Positions 41,284-49,707 of a stretch of DNA of 51,176 nucleotides are shown one piece after another. The notes under the pieces were generated by a model that searched no databases, was not told where the DNA came from, and worked only from the letters and a program-made list of their open reading frames with translations. Position 1 is the stretch's first letter; each line of letters opens with the position of its first letter. The position numbers and the translations under genes were made by a program. The stretch covers positions 1-51,176 of the forward strand of contig NZ_CABUOD010000034.1 in the NCBI RefSeq assembly GCF_902493135.1, in the 5' to 3' direction. This DNA is from an uncultured Parabacteroides sp. Lineage in GTDB: Bacteria; Bacteroidota; Bacteroidia; Bacteroidales; Tannerellaceae.

Positions 41284-44106
41284 ATGAAGTTATTCCTCAT
41301 AGATGCTTATGCATTGATTTATCGGTCTTACTACGCTTTTATCAAGAACCCGCGTATCAACTCCAAAGGTATGAACACTTCGGCCATCTTCGGTTTTATC
41401 AACAGCCTGGAAGATGTCCTGAAACGTGAAAACCCGACCCATATTGCGGTAGGCTTCGACCCGAAAGGCCCGACTTTCCGCCACGAAGCCTACGAACAGT
41501 ACAAGGCGCAACGGCAAGAGACACCGGAAGATATCCGCAAGTCGGTCCCTTTCATCAAAGACATCATAGAAGCCTACAATATCCCGATACTGGAAGTCCC
41601 GCGCTATGAAGCCGACGATGTGATCGGCACGGTTGCCAAGCAAGCCGAAAAAGAAGGCTTCGAGGTTTATATGATGACCCCGGACAAAGACTACGGCCAG
41701 CTGGTGTCCGAACATATATTCATGTACCGCCCCCGCTTCGGCGGTGACTACGAGATTATGGGCGTACCCGAAGTGCTGGGCAAATACGGCCTGACATCGG
41801 TCAACCAGGTGATCGACCTTTTGGGACTGATGGGCGACAGTTCCGACAACATCCCCGGATGTCCGGGTGTCGGTGAAAAGACCGCCCAGAAATTATTGAC
41901 CGAATTCGGAACGATCGAAAATCTTTTGGAGAATACCGACAAGCTAAAAGGTTCCCTTCAAAAGAAGGTCACGGAGAACATGGAGCAGATCCGCTTCTCC
42001 AAGTTCCTGGCCACTATCAAGACGGATGTCCCGATCCGGTTCGATGCCGCCAAATGCATCCGTGAAAAGATGAATGAGGAACGTCTCATAGAGATTTACA
42101 CCGAATTAGAATTCAGAACATTTATTAACAGGATGCGCGGAGAGCCGGAAAAAGTCAAAACGGAATTCAAAGCGGCGTCAGCTCCGGCAAAGAGTAACAC
42201 GAAGAAAAAAGCAGTTCCCACAGGCCCCATTCAAGGCTCGCTCTTTGAAGAATTTGCGACCGAGCCTACGGTTGTTCCCAAATATTCGACTCTCGCGAAC
42301 TTAAAGTCCACTCCTCACACCTATCATCTTGTTGATACAGAGGAGAAAAGAACCGAATTAGGACGGTTTTTGGAGGAACAGGATTTTTTTGCTTTTGACA
42401 CGGAAACAGATAGCGTCGACCCGCTGAAGGCCGGATTGGTCGGAATGTCGTTCGCGGTGAAGGAAAACGAGGCTTGGTACGTCCCTGTTCCGGCAGCCCG
42501 CGAAGAAGCGGACAAAGTTCTTGCCCACTTCTCCCCCGCCCTGCAAAACTCGAAATCGCTCAAGATCGGACAAAACATAAAATTCGACATCCTTGTCGTC
42601 CGCAAATACGGAATCCGGGTAGCCGGCCCTCTATTCGATACGATGATCGCCCACTACCTTCTGAATCCCGAATTGCGCCACGGCATGGACTATCTTGCCG
42701 AAACGTATCTTAAATATAAAACGGTACACATCGAGGAGCTGATCGGGCCGAAAGGGAAAAAGCAACTTTGCATGCGCGACGTCCCCATTCCACAGGTAGC
42801 CGAATATGCCGCCGAGGATGCGGACATCACGCTCAAGCTGAAAAACTATTTTGCTCCTTGCCTGGAGAAAGAAGGGCTCGAATCGCTTTTCTATGACATC
42901 GAGATGCCTTTAATATATGTATTGGCCGAAATGGAATATACGGGAGTGACGCTCGACACCGTCGCCCTGAAACAATCGTCCGGAGAACTGACAGCCGCAC
43001 TCAAGAAGTTGGAGAAAGAGATTTACGAACTGGCAGGAATGAAGTTCAACATCAATTCCGCCCGGCAGGTCGGCGAAGTCCTTTTCGATCACCTCAAGAT
43101 AGAAGAGAAAGCGAGGAAGACGAAGACAGGCAGCTACAGCACGAGTGAAGAAATACTGGAAAAAATGCGTTCCAAACATCCCGTCGTGGAAAAGCTGCTC
43201 GAATATCGCGGGCTGAAGAAGCTGCTCAGCACCTATATCGACGCCCTGCCCGAACTGATCAACCCGGAGACCGGCAAGATCCACACGTCCTACAACCAGG
43301 CAGTCACCTCGACCGGCCGCCTCAGCTCCACCAACCCGAACCTGCAAAACATTCCGGTACGCGACGAATTGGGACGTGAAATCCGGAAAGCCTTTACAGC
43401 CGAAAACGAAGACTGTATCTTCTTCTCCGCCGACTATTCGCAGATCGAACTACGCATCATGGCTCACCTCAGCCAGGATGCCCACATGATAGAAGCCTTC
43501 CGCAGCGGAGCCGACATCCATGCCGCCACTGCCGCCAAGATATACGGCATTCCGGTCGAAGAGGTCACTTCCGACATGCGCCGGAAAGCGAAAACGGCCA
43601 ATTTCGGCATTATCTACGGTATCTCCGTATTCGGGTTGGCCGAACGGCTGAACATTCCCCGTGCAGAATCGAAAGAGCTGATCGAAGGCTACTTCAAGAC
43701 CTATCCGGACATCCGTGCCTACATGGACGAAAGCATCGAGGTGGCGAAAGAAAAAGGATATGTAGAAACGATCTACAAGCGGAAACGTTTCCTGCCGGAT
43801 ATCAACTCCCACAACGCCATCGTGAGGGGATATGCCGAACGAAACGCGATCAACGCCCCGATCCAGGGCAGTGCCGCCGACATCATCAAGGTGGCTATGG
43901 TTCGTATCTTCAACCGTTTCGAAACCGAAGGCCTGAAAAGCAAGATGATCCTGCAGGTACACGATGAATTGAACTTTAACGTCTACAAGGACGAACTGGA
44001 AAAAGTGAAACAAATCGTATTGGATGAAATGGAAAATGCAATCAAGCTGCAAGTTCCTCTGATCGCCGACTGCGGTGAAGGGGTGAACTGGCTGGAAGCG
44101 CATTAA
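41284..44106 (+). CDS. polA: DNA polymerase I
   Basis: I choose ATG 41284 (MKLFLIDAYALIYRSYYAF); four codons upstream a GTG extends the frame. The 940-residue protein has all three activities. The 5'-3' exonuclease is at about 1-290 (RYEADDVIGTVAKQAE; GLMGDSSDNIPGCPGVGEKTA). The proofreading exonuclease at about 350-540 keeps DxE at D372/E374, NIKFD and YAAEDAD, so it should be active. The polymerase has motif A DYSQIELR (D717), the O-helix RRKAKTANFGIIYG and motif C QVHDELNF (D894). It fills gaps in repair and removes RNA primers. A promoter and probable small RNA follow directly. Confidence 0.98.
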   Translation: MKLFLIDAYALIYRSYYAFIKNPRINSKGMNTSAIFGFINSLEDVLKRENPTHIAVGFDPKGPTFRHEAYEQYKAQRQETPEDIRKSVPFIKDIIEAYNIPILEVPRYEADDVIGTVAKQAEKEGFEVYMMTPDKDYGQLVSEHIFMYRPRFGGDYEIMGVPEVLGKYGLTSVNQVIDLLGLMGDSSDNIPGCPGVGEKTAQKLLTEFGTIENLLENTDKLKGSLQKKVTENMEQIRFSKFLATIKTDVPIRFDAAKCIREKMNEERLIEIYTELEFRTFINRMRGEPEKVKTEFKAASAPAKSNTKKKAVPTGPIQGSLFEEFATEPTVVPKYSTLANLKSTPHTYHLVDTEEKRTELGRFLEEQDFFAFDTETDSVDPLKAGLVGMSFAVKENEAWYVPVPAAREEADKVLAHFSPALQNSKSLKIGQNIKFDILVVRKYGIRVAGPLFDTMIAHYLLNPELRHGMDYLAETYLKYKTVHIEELIGPKGKKQLCMRDVPIPQVAEYAAEDADITLKLKNYFAPCLEKEGLESLFYDIEMPLIYVLAEMEYTGVTLDTVALKQSSGELTAALKKLEKEIYELAGMKFNINSARQVGEVLFDHLKIEEKARKTKTGSYSTSEEILEKMRSKHPVVEKLLEYRGLKKLLSTYIDALPELINPETGKIHTSYNQAVTSTGRLSSTNPNLQNIPVRDELGREIRKAFTAENEDCIFFSADYSQIELRIMAHLSQDAHMIEAFRSGADIHAATAAKIYGIPVEEVTSDMRRKAKTANFGIIYGISVFGLAERLNIPRAESKELIEGYFKTYPDIRAYMDESIEVAKEKGYVETIYKRKRFLPDINSHNAIVRGYAERNAINAPIQGSAADIIKVAMVRIFNRFETEGLKSKMILQVHDELNFNVYKDELEKVKQIVLDEMENAIKLQVPLIADCGEGVNWLEAH

Positions 44107-44146
44107 CAAAAACACATAAAGATTATAAATCATATCATTTATACAC

Positions 44147-44154
44147 TATCTTTG
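44147..44154 (+). promoter_or_regulatory. Bacteroidetes -7 element upstream of structured RNA candidate
   Basis: TATCTTTG matches TAnnTTTG exactly and lies 41 bp after the polA stop. A start site about 7 bases downstream (near 44161) would place the inverted-repeat region within the transcript. Confidence 0.65.
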
Positions 44155-44160
44155 TAGTGA

Positions 44161-44402
44161 ACTTTATTGCAAAGAGTTGCAATATCACATAGTAAAACAG
44201 AAGCGTTATCATATTGTCCTTAAGCAAGAAAATCGCCAATTTTTCATCCAGCAAGGACAGTAGACAACAATTGCCTCACGTTTTTTGTATATATACATAT
44301 TATATAAACATAAAGCGTGGGCTGTTGTCTATCTGCTGGATAGGTGTTTGGCGATACCTCTTGCTTGGATAGATGGCAGTTCCCACGCTTCTATTATTTT
44401 TT
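44161..44402 (+). ncRNA. Candidate structured small RNA or leader RNA downstream of polA
   Basis: Between polA and the next gene the sequence folds into a long rod. A 5' hairpin ATTGCAA-AGAG-TTGCAAT (44166-44183) comes first. Then five left-arm segments pair perfectly with right-arm segments: GAAGCG 44200 with 44386, AAGCAAGA 44222 with 44359, ATCGCCAA 44232 with 44348, ATCCAGCA 44246 with 44334, and TAGACAACA 44261 with 44323, around an AT-rich loop (about 44285-44311). The right arm can instead fold on itself: AAGCGTGGG 44313-44321 with CCCACGCTT 44382-44390, plus 12 further pairs. That hairpin is followed by a T-run (44397-44402), as in a terminator. A 6S-like (Bacteroidales-1-type) RNA or an attenuator are both possible. 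Confidence 0.6.
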
Positions 44403-44438
44403 CCATCTCAGGGGGACAGATGGAGCAATTGGAAAATT

Positions 44439-45110
44439 ATGTATTTCATATTCCCAGACAATCTTCCGGCATCCGTACAAAAGGCGGCGTTCGAATTCAC
44501 ATCCGAACAGTTCCCCTTGTATCGATACATAACACCGGATACAGAGATACTGAATCGGGGCATTTCAATCGCTATTCCGGACGAAGCCAGTCACATCCGT
44601 TCCATCCGCCTCACGACATCCCTAAGCCATTTCATTTACTATTACCCCGAAAAAGGGTATCAGATCGCGCAAGGCATCCATCTTCCCCCCTTCCAGGCTC
44701 CGGCCGTCGGAGATCTTTATGCGAACGGCGTGGTTATACGGGTCGGAGAAGGTCCTTCCGGCCAGCATATAGAACCCGATATCATCCCTTATAAAGGTTC
44801 GGTAATGGAGATACGGGAACAGACACTCGACTATTTCGATGCCCTGATCTATTGCGAGTCTATTTCCGAAGGGACGTTGGACAACTGGCATTTGCCGGAT
44901 ATGCTCAATCTGGTATTGCTGCACACCAAGCAACGGGAATTCAACCTGCTCCTTGCCAAGCGCCGGGGAACCCTGCTATACGACGAGGAATACTGGTGCA
45001 AAGACAACAGCGTGATCGACCTGGGAGTGGCATTCAATATGGCAAACAGCAGCCTCGATATATGTCCCAAAAAGGAAAAGCGGCAGGTCCGGGCCATACT
45101 GGATTATTGA
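44439..45110 (+). CDS. Hypothetical protein, unrecognised family
   Basis: The frame is open from ATG 44373, but that codon lies inside the right arm of the structured RNA, so I prefer ATG 44439 (MYFIFPDNLPASVQKAAFEF, 223 residues). I do not recognise the family. The protein is soluble, with no signal peptide or membrane segment. Segments such as GDLYANGVVIRVGEGPSG and NWHLPDMLNLVLLHTKQREFNLLLAKRRG suggest a mixed alpha/beta fold. No catalytic motif is evident. It may be expressed by read-through of the RNA upstream. It is followed by a strong terminator hairpin and a palindromic array. Confidence 0.7.
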   Translation: MYFIFPDNLPASVQKAAFEFTSEQFPLYRYITPDTEILNRGISIAIPDEASHIRSIRLTTSLSHFIYYYPEKGYQIAQGIHLPPFQAPAVGDLYANGVVIRVGEGPSGQHIEPDIIPYKGSVMEIREQTLDYFDALIYCESISEGTLDNWHLPDMLNLVLLHTKQREFNLLLAKRRGTLLYDEEYWCKDNSVIDLGVAFNMANSSLDICPKKEKRQVRAILDY

Positions 45111-45172
45111 AATACCCCAATCCTCTCCCGCCTATTCGCCCAAACAATATTTTTTCTGAATGTTAAATGAAG

Positions 45173-45213
45173 AGCCTCATCCGAACCCTGCACCGGGCAG
45201 GAAGGATGAGGCT
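45173..45213 (+). terminator. Strong terminator hairpin after hypothetical gene
   Basis: AGCCTCATCC (45173-45182) pairs with GGATGAGGCT (45204-45213) in a perfect 10-bp stem, with a nested CCTGC/GCAGG inside. TTTGTTGTT-like T-rich sequence follows from 45213. It is the clearest intrinsic terminator in the window and would end the 44439 transcript. Confidence 0.75.
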
Positions 45214-45217
45214 TTGT

Positions 45218-45330
45218 TGTTACGGCCATCGTAAAAGCACTGTTACGATCATCGTAAGCCCTCTGTTACGGCTATCGTAAACGCCCTGTTACGATCATCG
45301 TAAACGCTCTCTTACGATAGCAGTAAAAAC
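45218..45330. repeat. Palindromic tandem array B, five units with 23-bp period
   Basis: Units start at 45218, 45241, 45264, 45287 and 45310, the last one degenerate and shortened. Each has a core close to the palindrome TTACGATnATCGTAA and a spacer of about 8 bp. The array fills the gap between the hypothetical gene's terminator and the stop of the converging beta-galactosidase gene. The period is exactly that of array A, with unrelated core sequence. Confidence 0.85.
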
Positions 45331-48300
45331 TATTCATAATCGCCGAACACCGGTTGCATGATAAACGAGAATTCATAATTACCATAATGAATCCGGTAAG
45401 GTTCGAGCGGTAAAGCACGTTTACCCCAGCTGGTGATACATCCCAGTCCTTTCTGGTTCAGGTCGATCAGCACATTGGTATAATCGACCTGCGGGACGAG
45501 TTCGGAATGGCGTTGGCCTTTTTCCGGTCCGTCGTCCAGATCTTCCACCGTATAGTTCATGGCCGACATAAGAATCGGTTTACCGGAAAAGAACTTCAGC
45601 CCGTCACCGGCAACCGTCTGCTGTTTCCACCAACGGATATCGCTCTTCGTACCTGTTTCCTGCGGGCGGATATACGGATAGAACTGCTCGGCAACCGTCT
45701 GTTTGTATCTTCCCAGATCAGTCGAATGATTACGGTCCGGATAGTTTTCAATCGGCCCGCGGCCATAATAAGAGATCCGGTCCATACACTTCGGCATTTG
45801 CAGGCGCATACCGAAACGGAACAGGTCCGGAACGTCGGCAGAAGCATCGGCAACCATTTTCTGAGTGACTTTCATGATTCCTTTATTATTGATCTGATAA
45901 GTCAGATACAACTTGGCAGAGACTTCGGGCATGGTATAAGCCGCCTCGACCAGAGCCCGGCCGTTCTCCGCCTTTTGGGTGATCTTATCCAGCTTGATCT
46001 GCGGGTTACGCCAGACGGCATATAGTTTCTGCATATTGCCGCCCATCTCGTTATCGGTCGGAGCCCGCCAGAAGTTCGGTGTCAGCTTGCCCCCCTCCTT
46101 CATCATCGGGACATCGTTCACGGTGTACAGCGTCAGGAATCCATCTTCCTTTGCGAATTCGGCACGGTAGTTATCCCCTTCCACGATCAGGTAGTTGATA
46201 TCATTTTCCTTCACAACCGGCGTGATCACAGGCTGATTGCTCTCCGCCCGGTTCACATTGTCAAGAGACGGAGCTTTATAGGGGCGGACCGAAAGCTGGT
46301 TCTTGGCGACCGGATAACCGGAAGGCAATAGTGTTTCGGACTGTTTCAAACGGAAAGCGACATTCAGCAAGACTTCCTTATCCGCACAGATACGCGAAAG
46401 GTCGTAATCCAGATGCATTGTTTTCGTCTCATGCGGCTTAACTTCCAAACGGGGGACAATACCGTTCTGCACCGGCACGCCGTCGGCGAGCAACTGCCAT
46501 TCCAGGTAATAAGCATCCAGATCACGGAAGAAGTATTCGTTATAAACGGAGATTTCCCCCTTTTCGAGGTCCTTCGGCGTTACCCAGATATCCTGATAGA
46601 TATGCCGCACTTCATCCATATGCGGATTCAGGCGCCGGTCAGGATTGACCAGACCGTTATCCAGGAAGTTCTGTCCCGAAGCATCATATTTATTGAAGTC
46701 GCCTCCGTAACCGAAGTATTGTACACCTTCTTTCGTAAACATACGGGGAGACTGGTCGACGAAATCCCAGATAAAGCCACCCTGATATTCGGGTTCCTTC
46801 CGGATCAGATCCCAATATTCTTTGAAACCACCTTCGGAATTACCCATCGCATGCGCATATTCGCACTGGATCAACGGTTTGCCATAATTACCACGCAGAT
46901 GCTTCAGGCAACTGTCGAACGGGATATACATCGGGCAATAGATATCGGTAAACTCATTCTCCTCCGCCTGTTCATACTGTACGGCGCGTGACGGATCTTC
47001 CGCTTTCACCCAACGGTAGCAAGCCTCGAAGTTAGGGCCGAAACCGGCTTCATTTCCCAATGACCAGAAGATAATGGACGGATGATTGAAGTTACGCTGC
47101 ACATTCCGTTCGTTCCTCTCCAAATGAGCCTTCTTAAACGCCGGATTCTTGGCCAGCGTCTTTTCGCCGTACCCCATGCCATGCGATTCCACATTGGCTT
47201 CGGCAACCATATACAGACCGTATTCGTCACACAAATCATACCACAGGTTATCATCCGGATAATGGCAGGTACGGACCGCATTGATATTATTTTCCTTCAT
47301 AATCCGGATATCCTGGAGCATCCGTTCGGGCGTCACCCAATACCCCCTGTCCGGATCGATCTCATGGCGGTTCACACCTTTGATCAGGACCGGCGAACCG
47401 TTCACCCAAACCTGGTTATTGCGCAATTCGACTTTCCGGATACCGACCTTCTGCTGGATAACTTCAAGTACCCGGTCCCCGTCTTTCAAGGTAGCGGTCA
47501 GCGTATACAGATAAGGGGTCTCGGCAGACCATTTCCGTGCATTTCCGATAGCAAAAGAGGTATTCAGCTTACCGCTCCCCTTCAACTCTTCGGACGTAAC
47601 CACACGACCTTCGGCATCCGTCAGTTTCAGTTCTACGGCGGCATTTCCTTTCAGGTCCAGATCCACCCGGACCGTCCCGTTTCTATAGCTTGCATCCAGA
47701 TCCGGCGTGATCCGTATGTCCTCGATATATTTCGGGTTACGGGCATAGAGATAACAGCTACGGGCCACTCCGGAAAGACGAACGAAATCCTGGTCTTCCA
47801 GATACGTCCCGTCACACCAGCGGAACACCTGGAACGCTATCAGGTTCTTGCCCGGTTTCAGGTATTTAGTCAGATTGAACTCGGCTTCCAGCTTGCTGTC
47901 CTCGCTATATCCGACATATTTGCCGTTTACCCACAGATACATATTGGACGTAACGGAACCGAAATGGGCAAAAACCTCTTTCCCCTTCCAGCCGGCAGGC
48001 AGTTCGATCTCCCGGCGGTATGAACCGACATGGTTGTTTTCGATCGGCACATAAGGCGGGTTACTTTCGAACTGGTAGCACCAGGCATAGCCGCTCTCGA
48101 TATACAGCGGGTCGCCATAGCCGTTCATTTCCCAAAGACCGGGAACGGAGAAATTGTCCCATCCCTTATCATTAAAATCAACTTTAAAGAAGTCGAGCGG
48201 CCGTTGGTCGGCATTCCTCACCCAGTTGAATTTCCAGGTTCCGTCGATCGACATGAAGTTGGAGGACTTTTGCTGCTCGCCCTGCAAGGCCGCATCTTCC

Positions 48301-48446
48301 GTTTCATAGGCGAAATAATGCGTGTGCATCGGAGCGCGGTTGACAGCATTCACTTCCGGATTCATCCATTCCGGCTTTTGTTGTGCATAGGTCGTCATCA
48401 GAGAACATGCCAAAACACAAAGAAGAGCTTTAAGTTTTTTGTTCAT
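45330..48446 (-). CDS. Secreted GH2 beta-galactosidase
   Basis: The 1038-residue protein has a signal peptide (MNKKLKALLCVLACSLMTTYAQ) and the five-domain LacZ layout: sugar-binding jelly roll (about 50-220), immunoglobulin-like domain, TIM barrel (about 340-620) and C-terminal beta-sandwiches ending in Bgal_small_N (about 760-1035). The acid/base Glu is in FWSLGNEAGFG (about 465), the nucleophile Glu in LIQCEYAHAMGNSEGGF (about 530), and GVNRHEIDPDRGYWV is conserved. It should act on galactosides in host or plant glycans in the periplasm. It stands alone, with no SusC/D pair nearby. Galactose would lie beneath terminal sialic acid on mucin glycans, which fits the nan operon, although the two are far apart. 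Confidence 0.95.
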   Translation of the reverse strand: MNKKLKALLCVLACSLMTTYAQQKPEWMNPEVNAVNRAPMHTHYFAYETEDAALQGEQQKSSNFMSIDGTWKFNWVRNADQRPLDFFKVDFNDKGWDNFSVPGLWEMNGYGDPLYIESGYAWCYQFESNPPYVPIENNHVGSYRREIELPAGWKGKEVFAHFGSVTSNMYLWVNGKYVGYSEDSKLEAEFNLTKYLKPGKNLIAFQVFRWCDGTYLEDQDFVRLSGVARSCYLYARNPKYIEDIRITPDLDASYRNGTVRVDLDLKGNAAVELKLTDAEGRVVTSEELKGSGKLNTSFAIGNARKWSAETPYLYTLTATLKDGDRVLEVIQQKVGIRKVELRNNQVWVNGSPVLIKGVNRHEIDPDRGYWVTPERMLQDIRIMKENNINAVRTCHYPDDNLWYDLCDEYGLYMVAEANVESHGMGYGEKTLAKNPAFKKAHLERNERNVQRNFNHPSIIFWSLGNEAGFGPNFEACYRWVKAEDPSRAVQYEQAEENEFTDIYCPMYIPFDSCLKHLRGNYGKPLIQCEYAHAMGNSEGGFKEYWDLIRKEPEYQGGFIWDFVDQSPRMFTKEGVQYFGYGGDFNKYDASGQNFLDNGLVNPDRRLNPHMDEVRHIYQDIWVTPKDLEKGEISVYNEYFFRDLDAYYLEWQLLADGVPVQNGIVPRLEVKPHETKTMHLDYDLSRICADKEVLLNVAFRLKQSETLLPSGYPVAKNQLSVRPYKAPSLDNVNRAESNQPVITPVVKENDINYLIVEGDNYRAEFAKEDGFLTLYTVNDVPMMKEGGKLTPNFWRAPTDNEMGGNMQKLYAVWRNPQIKLDKITQKAENGRALVEAAYTMPEVSAKLYLTYQINNKGIMKVTQKMVADASADVPDLFRFGMRLQMPKCMDRISYYGRGPIENYPDRNHSTDLGRYKQTVAEQFYPYIRPQETGTKSDIRWWKQQTVAGDGLKFFSGKPILMSAMNYTVEDLDDGPEKGQRHSELVPQVDYTNVLIDLNQKGLGCITSWGKRALPLEPYRIHYGNYEFSFIMQPVFGDYE

Positions 48447-48529
48447 AATACATTAATTAAAAGGTACACAAACATAAGCAAAATATTCGGTTCGCCTACT
48501 ATCCGGCAACAGAAATACAAAAGAATCCT

Positions 48530-48537
48530 TATCTTTG
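48530..48537 (+). promoter_or_regulatory. Bacteroidetes -7 element for ychF
   Basis: TATCTTTG matches TAnnTTTG exactly, 46 bp upstream of the ychF ATG. No clear -33 element at standard spacing was seen. Confidence 0.6.
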
Positions 48538-48583
48538 CAAACTGAAAACAGATTTTTTGAATAAATCATAACAACAAAATAGA

Positions 48584-49687
48584 ATGGCATTACAATGTGG
48601 CATCGTAGGACTTCCCAACGTAGGAAAGTCTACTCTTTTCAACTGCTTATCGAATGCAAAAGCACAGTCTGCTAACTTCCCGTTCTGTACGATCGAACCG
48701 AATGTCGGCGTGATCACCGTACCGGACGAACGTCTGAACAAGCTGGCTGAAATCGAACATCCCCAACGTGTTATTCCTACTACGGTCGAAATCGTAGATA
48801 TTGCCGGCCTCGTAAAAGGCGCCAGCAAAGGGGAAGGATTGGGAAACAAATTCCTCGCCAATATCCGCGAGACAGATGCAATCCTGCACGTATTGCGTTG
48901 CTTCGACGATGACAATATCGTCCATGTAGACGGCCGTGTCGATCCGGTGCGCGACAAGGAAATCATCGATGCCGAGTTGCAGATCAAAGACCTCGAAACC
49001 ATCGACAGCCGGATCGCCAAAGTGCAGAAACAGGCACAGACAGGCGGTGACAAACAGGCTAAGATCGCTTACGAGGTACTTTGCAAATACAAGGAAGCGC
49101 TGGAACAGGGCAAAAGCGCCCGCACCGTTTCTTTCGACACGAAAGACGAGCAAAAGATCGCACACGACCTGTTCCTGTTGACCGACAAACCGGTGATGTA
49201 TGTCTGCAACGTAGACGAGGCCAGTGCTGTCAACGGCAACAAATACGTGGATGCCGTACGCGAAGCCGTAAAAGACGAAGGAGCTGAAATCCTGGTTGTA
49301 GCGGCCAAGATCGAAAGCGAAATCGCCGAGTTCGACACCTACGAGGAACGCCAGATGTTCTTGCAGGAGATCGGTTTGGAAGAATCCGGCGTCGCCCGCC
49401 TGATCAAGTCCGCTTACAAACTCTTGAACCTGCAAACCTTCCTGACTGCCGGTCCCGACGAATGCCGTGCCTGGACGTTCCATAAAGGCTGGAAAGCCCC
49501 GCAATGCGCCGGTGTGATCCATACCGACTTCGAGAAAGGCTTCATCCGCGCCGAAGTCATCAAATATGAGGATTATATCTCCTACGGTTCCGAATCTGCC
49601 GTGAAAGAAGCCGGAAAGATGAGTGTCGAAGGAAAAGAATATATCGTCCAGGACGGCGATATCATGCATTTCCGCTTTAATGTGTAA
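48584..49687 (+). CDS. ychF: Redox-regulated ATPase YchF (Obg-like)
   Basis: YchF belongs to the TRAFAC Obg family but prefers ATP; it binds ribosomes and affects translation start and stress response. The 367-residue length is normal. Motifs are G1 GLPNVGKST (9-17), G2-region ANFPFCTIEPNVG, G3 DIAGLVKGASKGEGLGNKFL, and the altered G4 NVDE in MYVCNVDEASAVNG, which explains ATP preference. The C-terminal TGS-like domain ends GKEYIVQDGDIMHFRFNV. It stands 20 bp before the lipoprotein gene at 49708. Confidence 0.98.
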   Translation: MALQCGIVGLPNVGKSTLFNCLSNAKAQSANFPFCTIEPNVGVITVPDERLNKLAEIEHPQRVIPTTVEIVDIAGLVKGASKGEGLGNKFLANIRETDAILHVLRCFDDDNIVHVDGRVDPVRDKEIIDAELQIKDLETIDSRIAKVQKQAQTGGDKQAKIAYEVLCKYKEALEQGKSARTVSFDTKDEQKIAHDLFLLTDKPVMYVCNVDEASAVNGNKYVDAVREAVKDEGAEILVVAAKIESEIAEFDTYEERQMFLQEIGLEESGVARLIKSAYKLLNLQTFLTAGPDECRAWTFHKGWKAPQCAGVIHTDFEKGFIRAEVIKYEDYISYGSESAVKEAGKMSVEGKEYIVQDGDIMHFRFNV

Positions 49688-49707
49688 TTTACTAAAACAA
49701 ATACATT

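Noticed and set aside
44161..44402. Retron msr-msd
   Set aside because: The long hairpin with short closing repeats recalls retrons, but no reverse transcriptase gene lies nearby.
45218..45330. CRISPR array
   Set aside because: Repeat and spacer lengths (about 15 and 8 bp) do not fit, and there are no cas genes.
48647..49669. Minus-strand 340-codon open frame opposite ychF
   Set aside because: It is a codon-bias shadow of a highly conserved gene.
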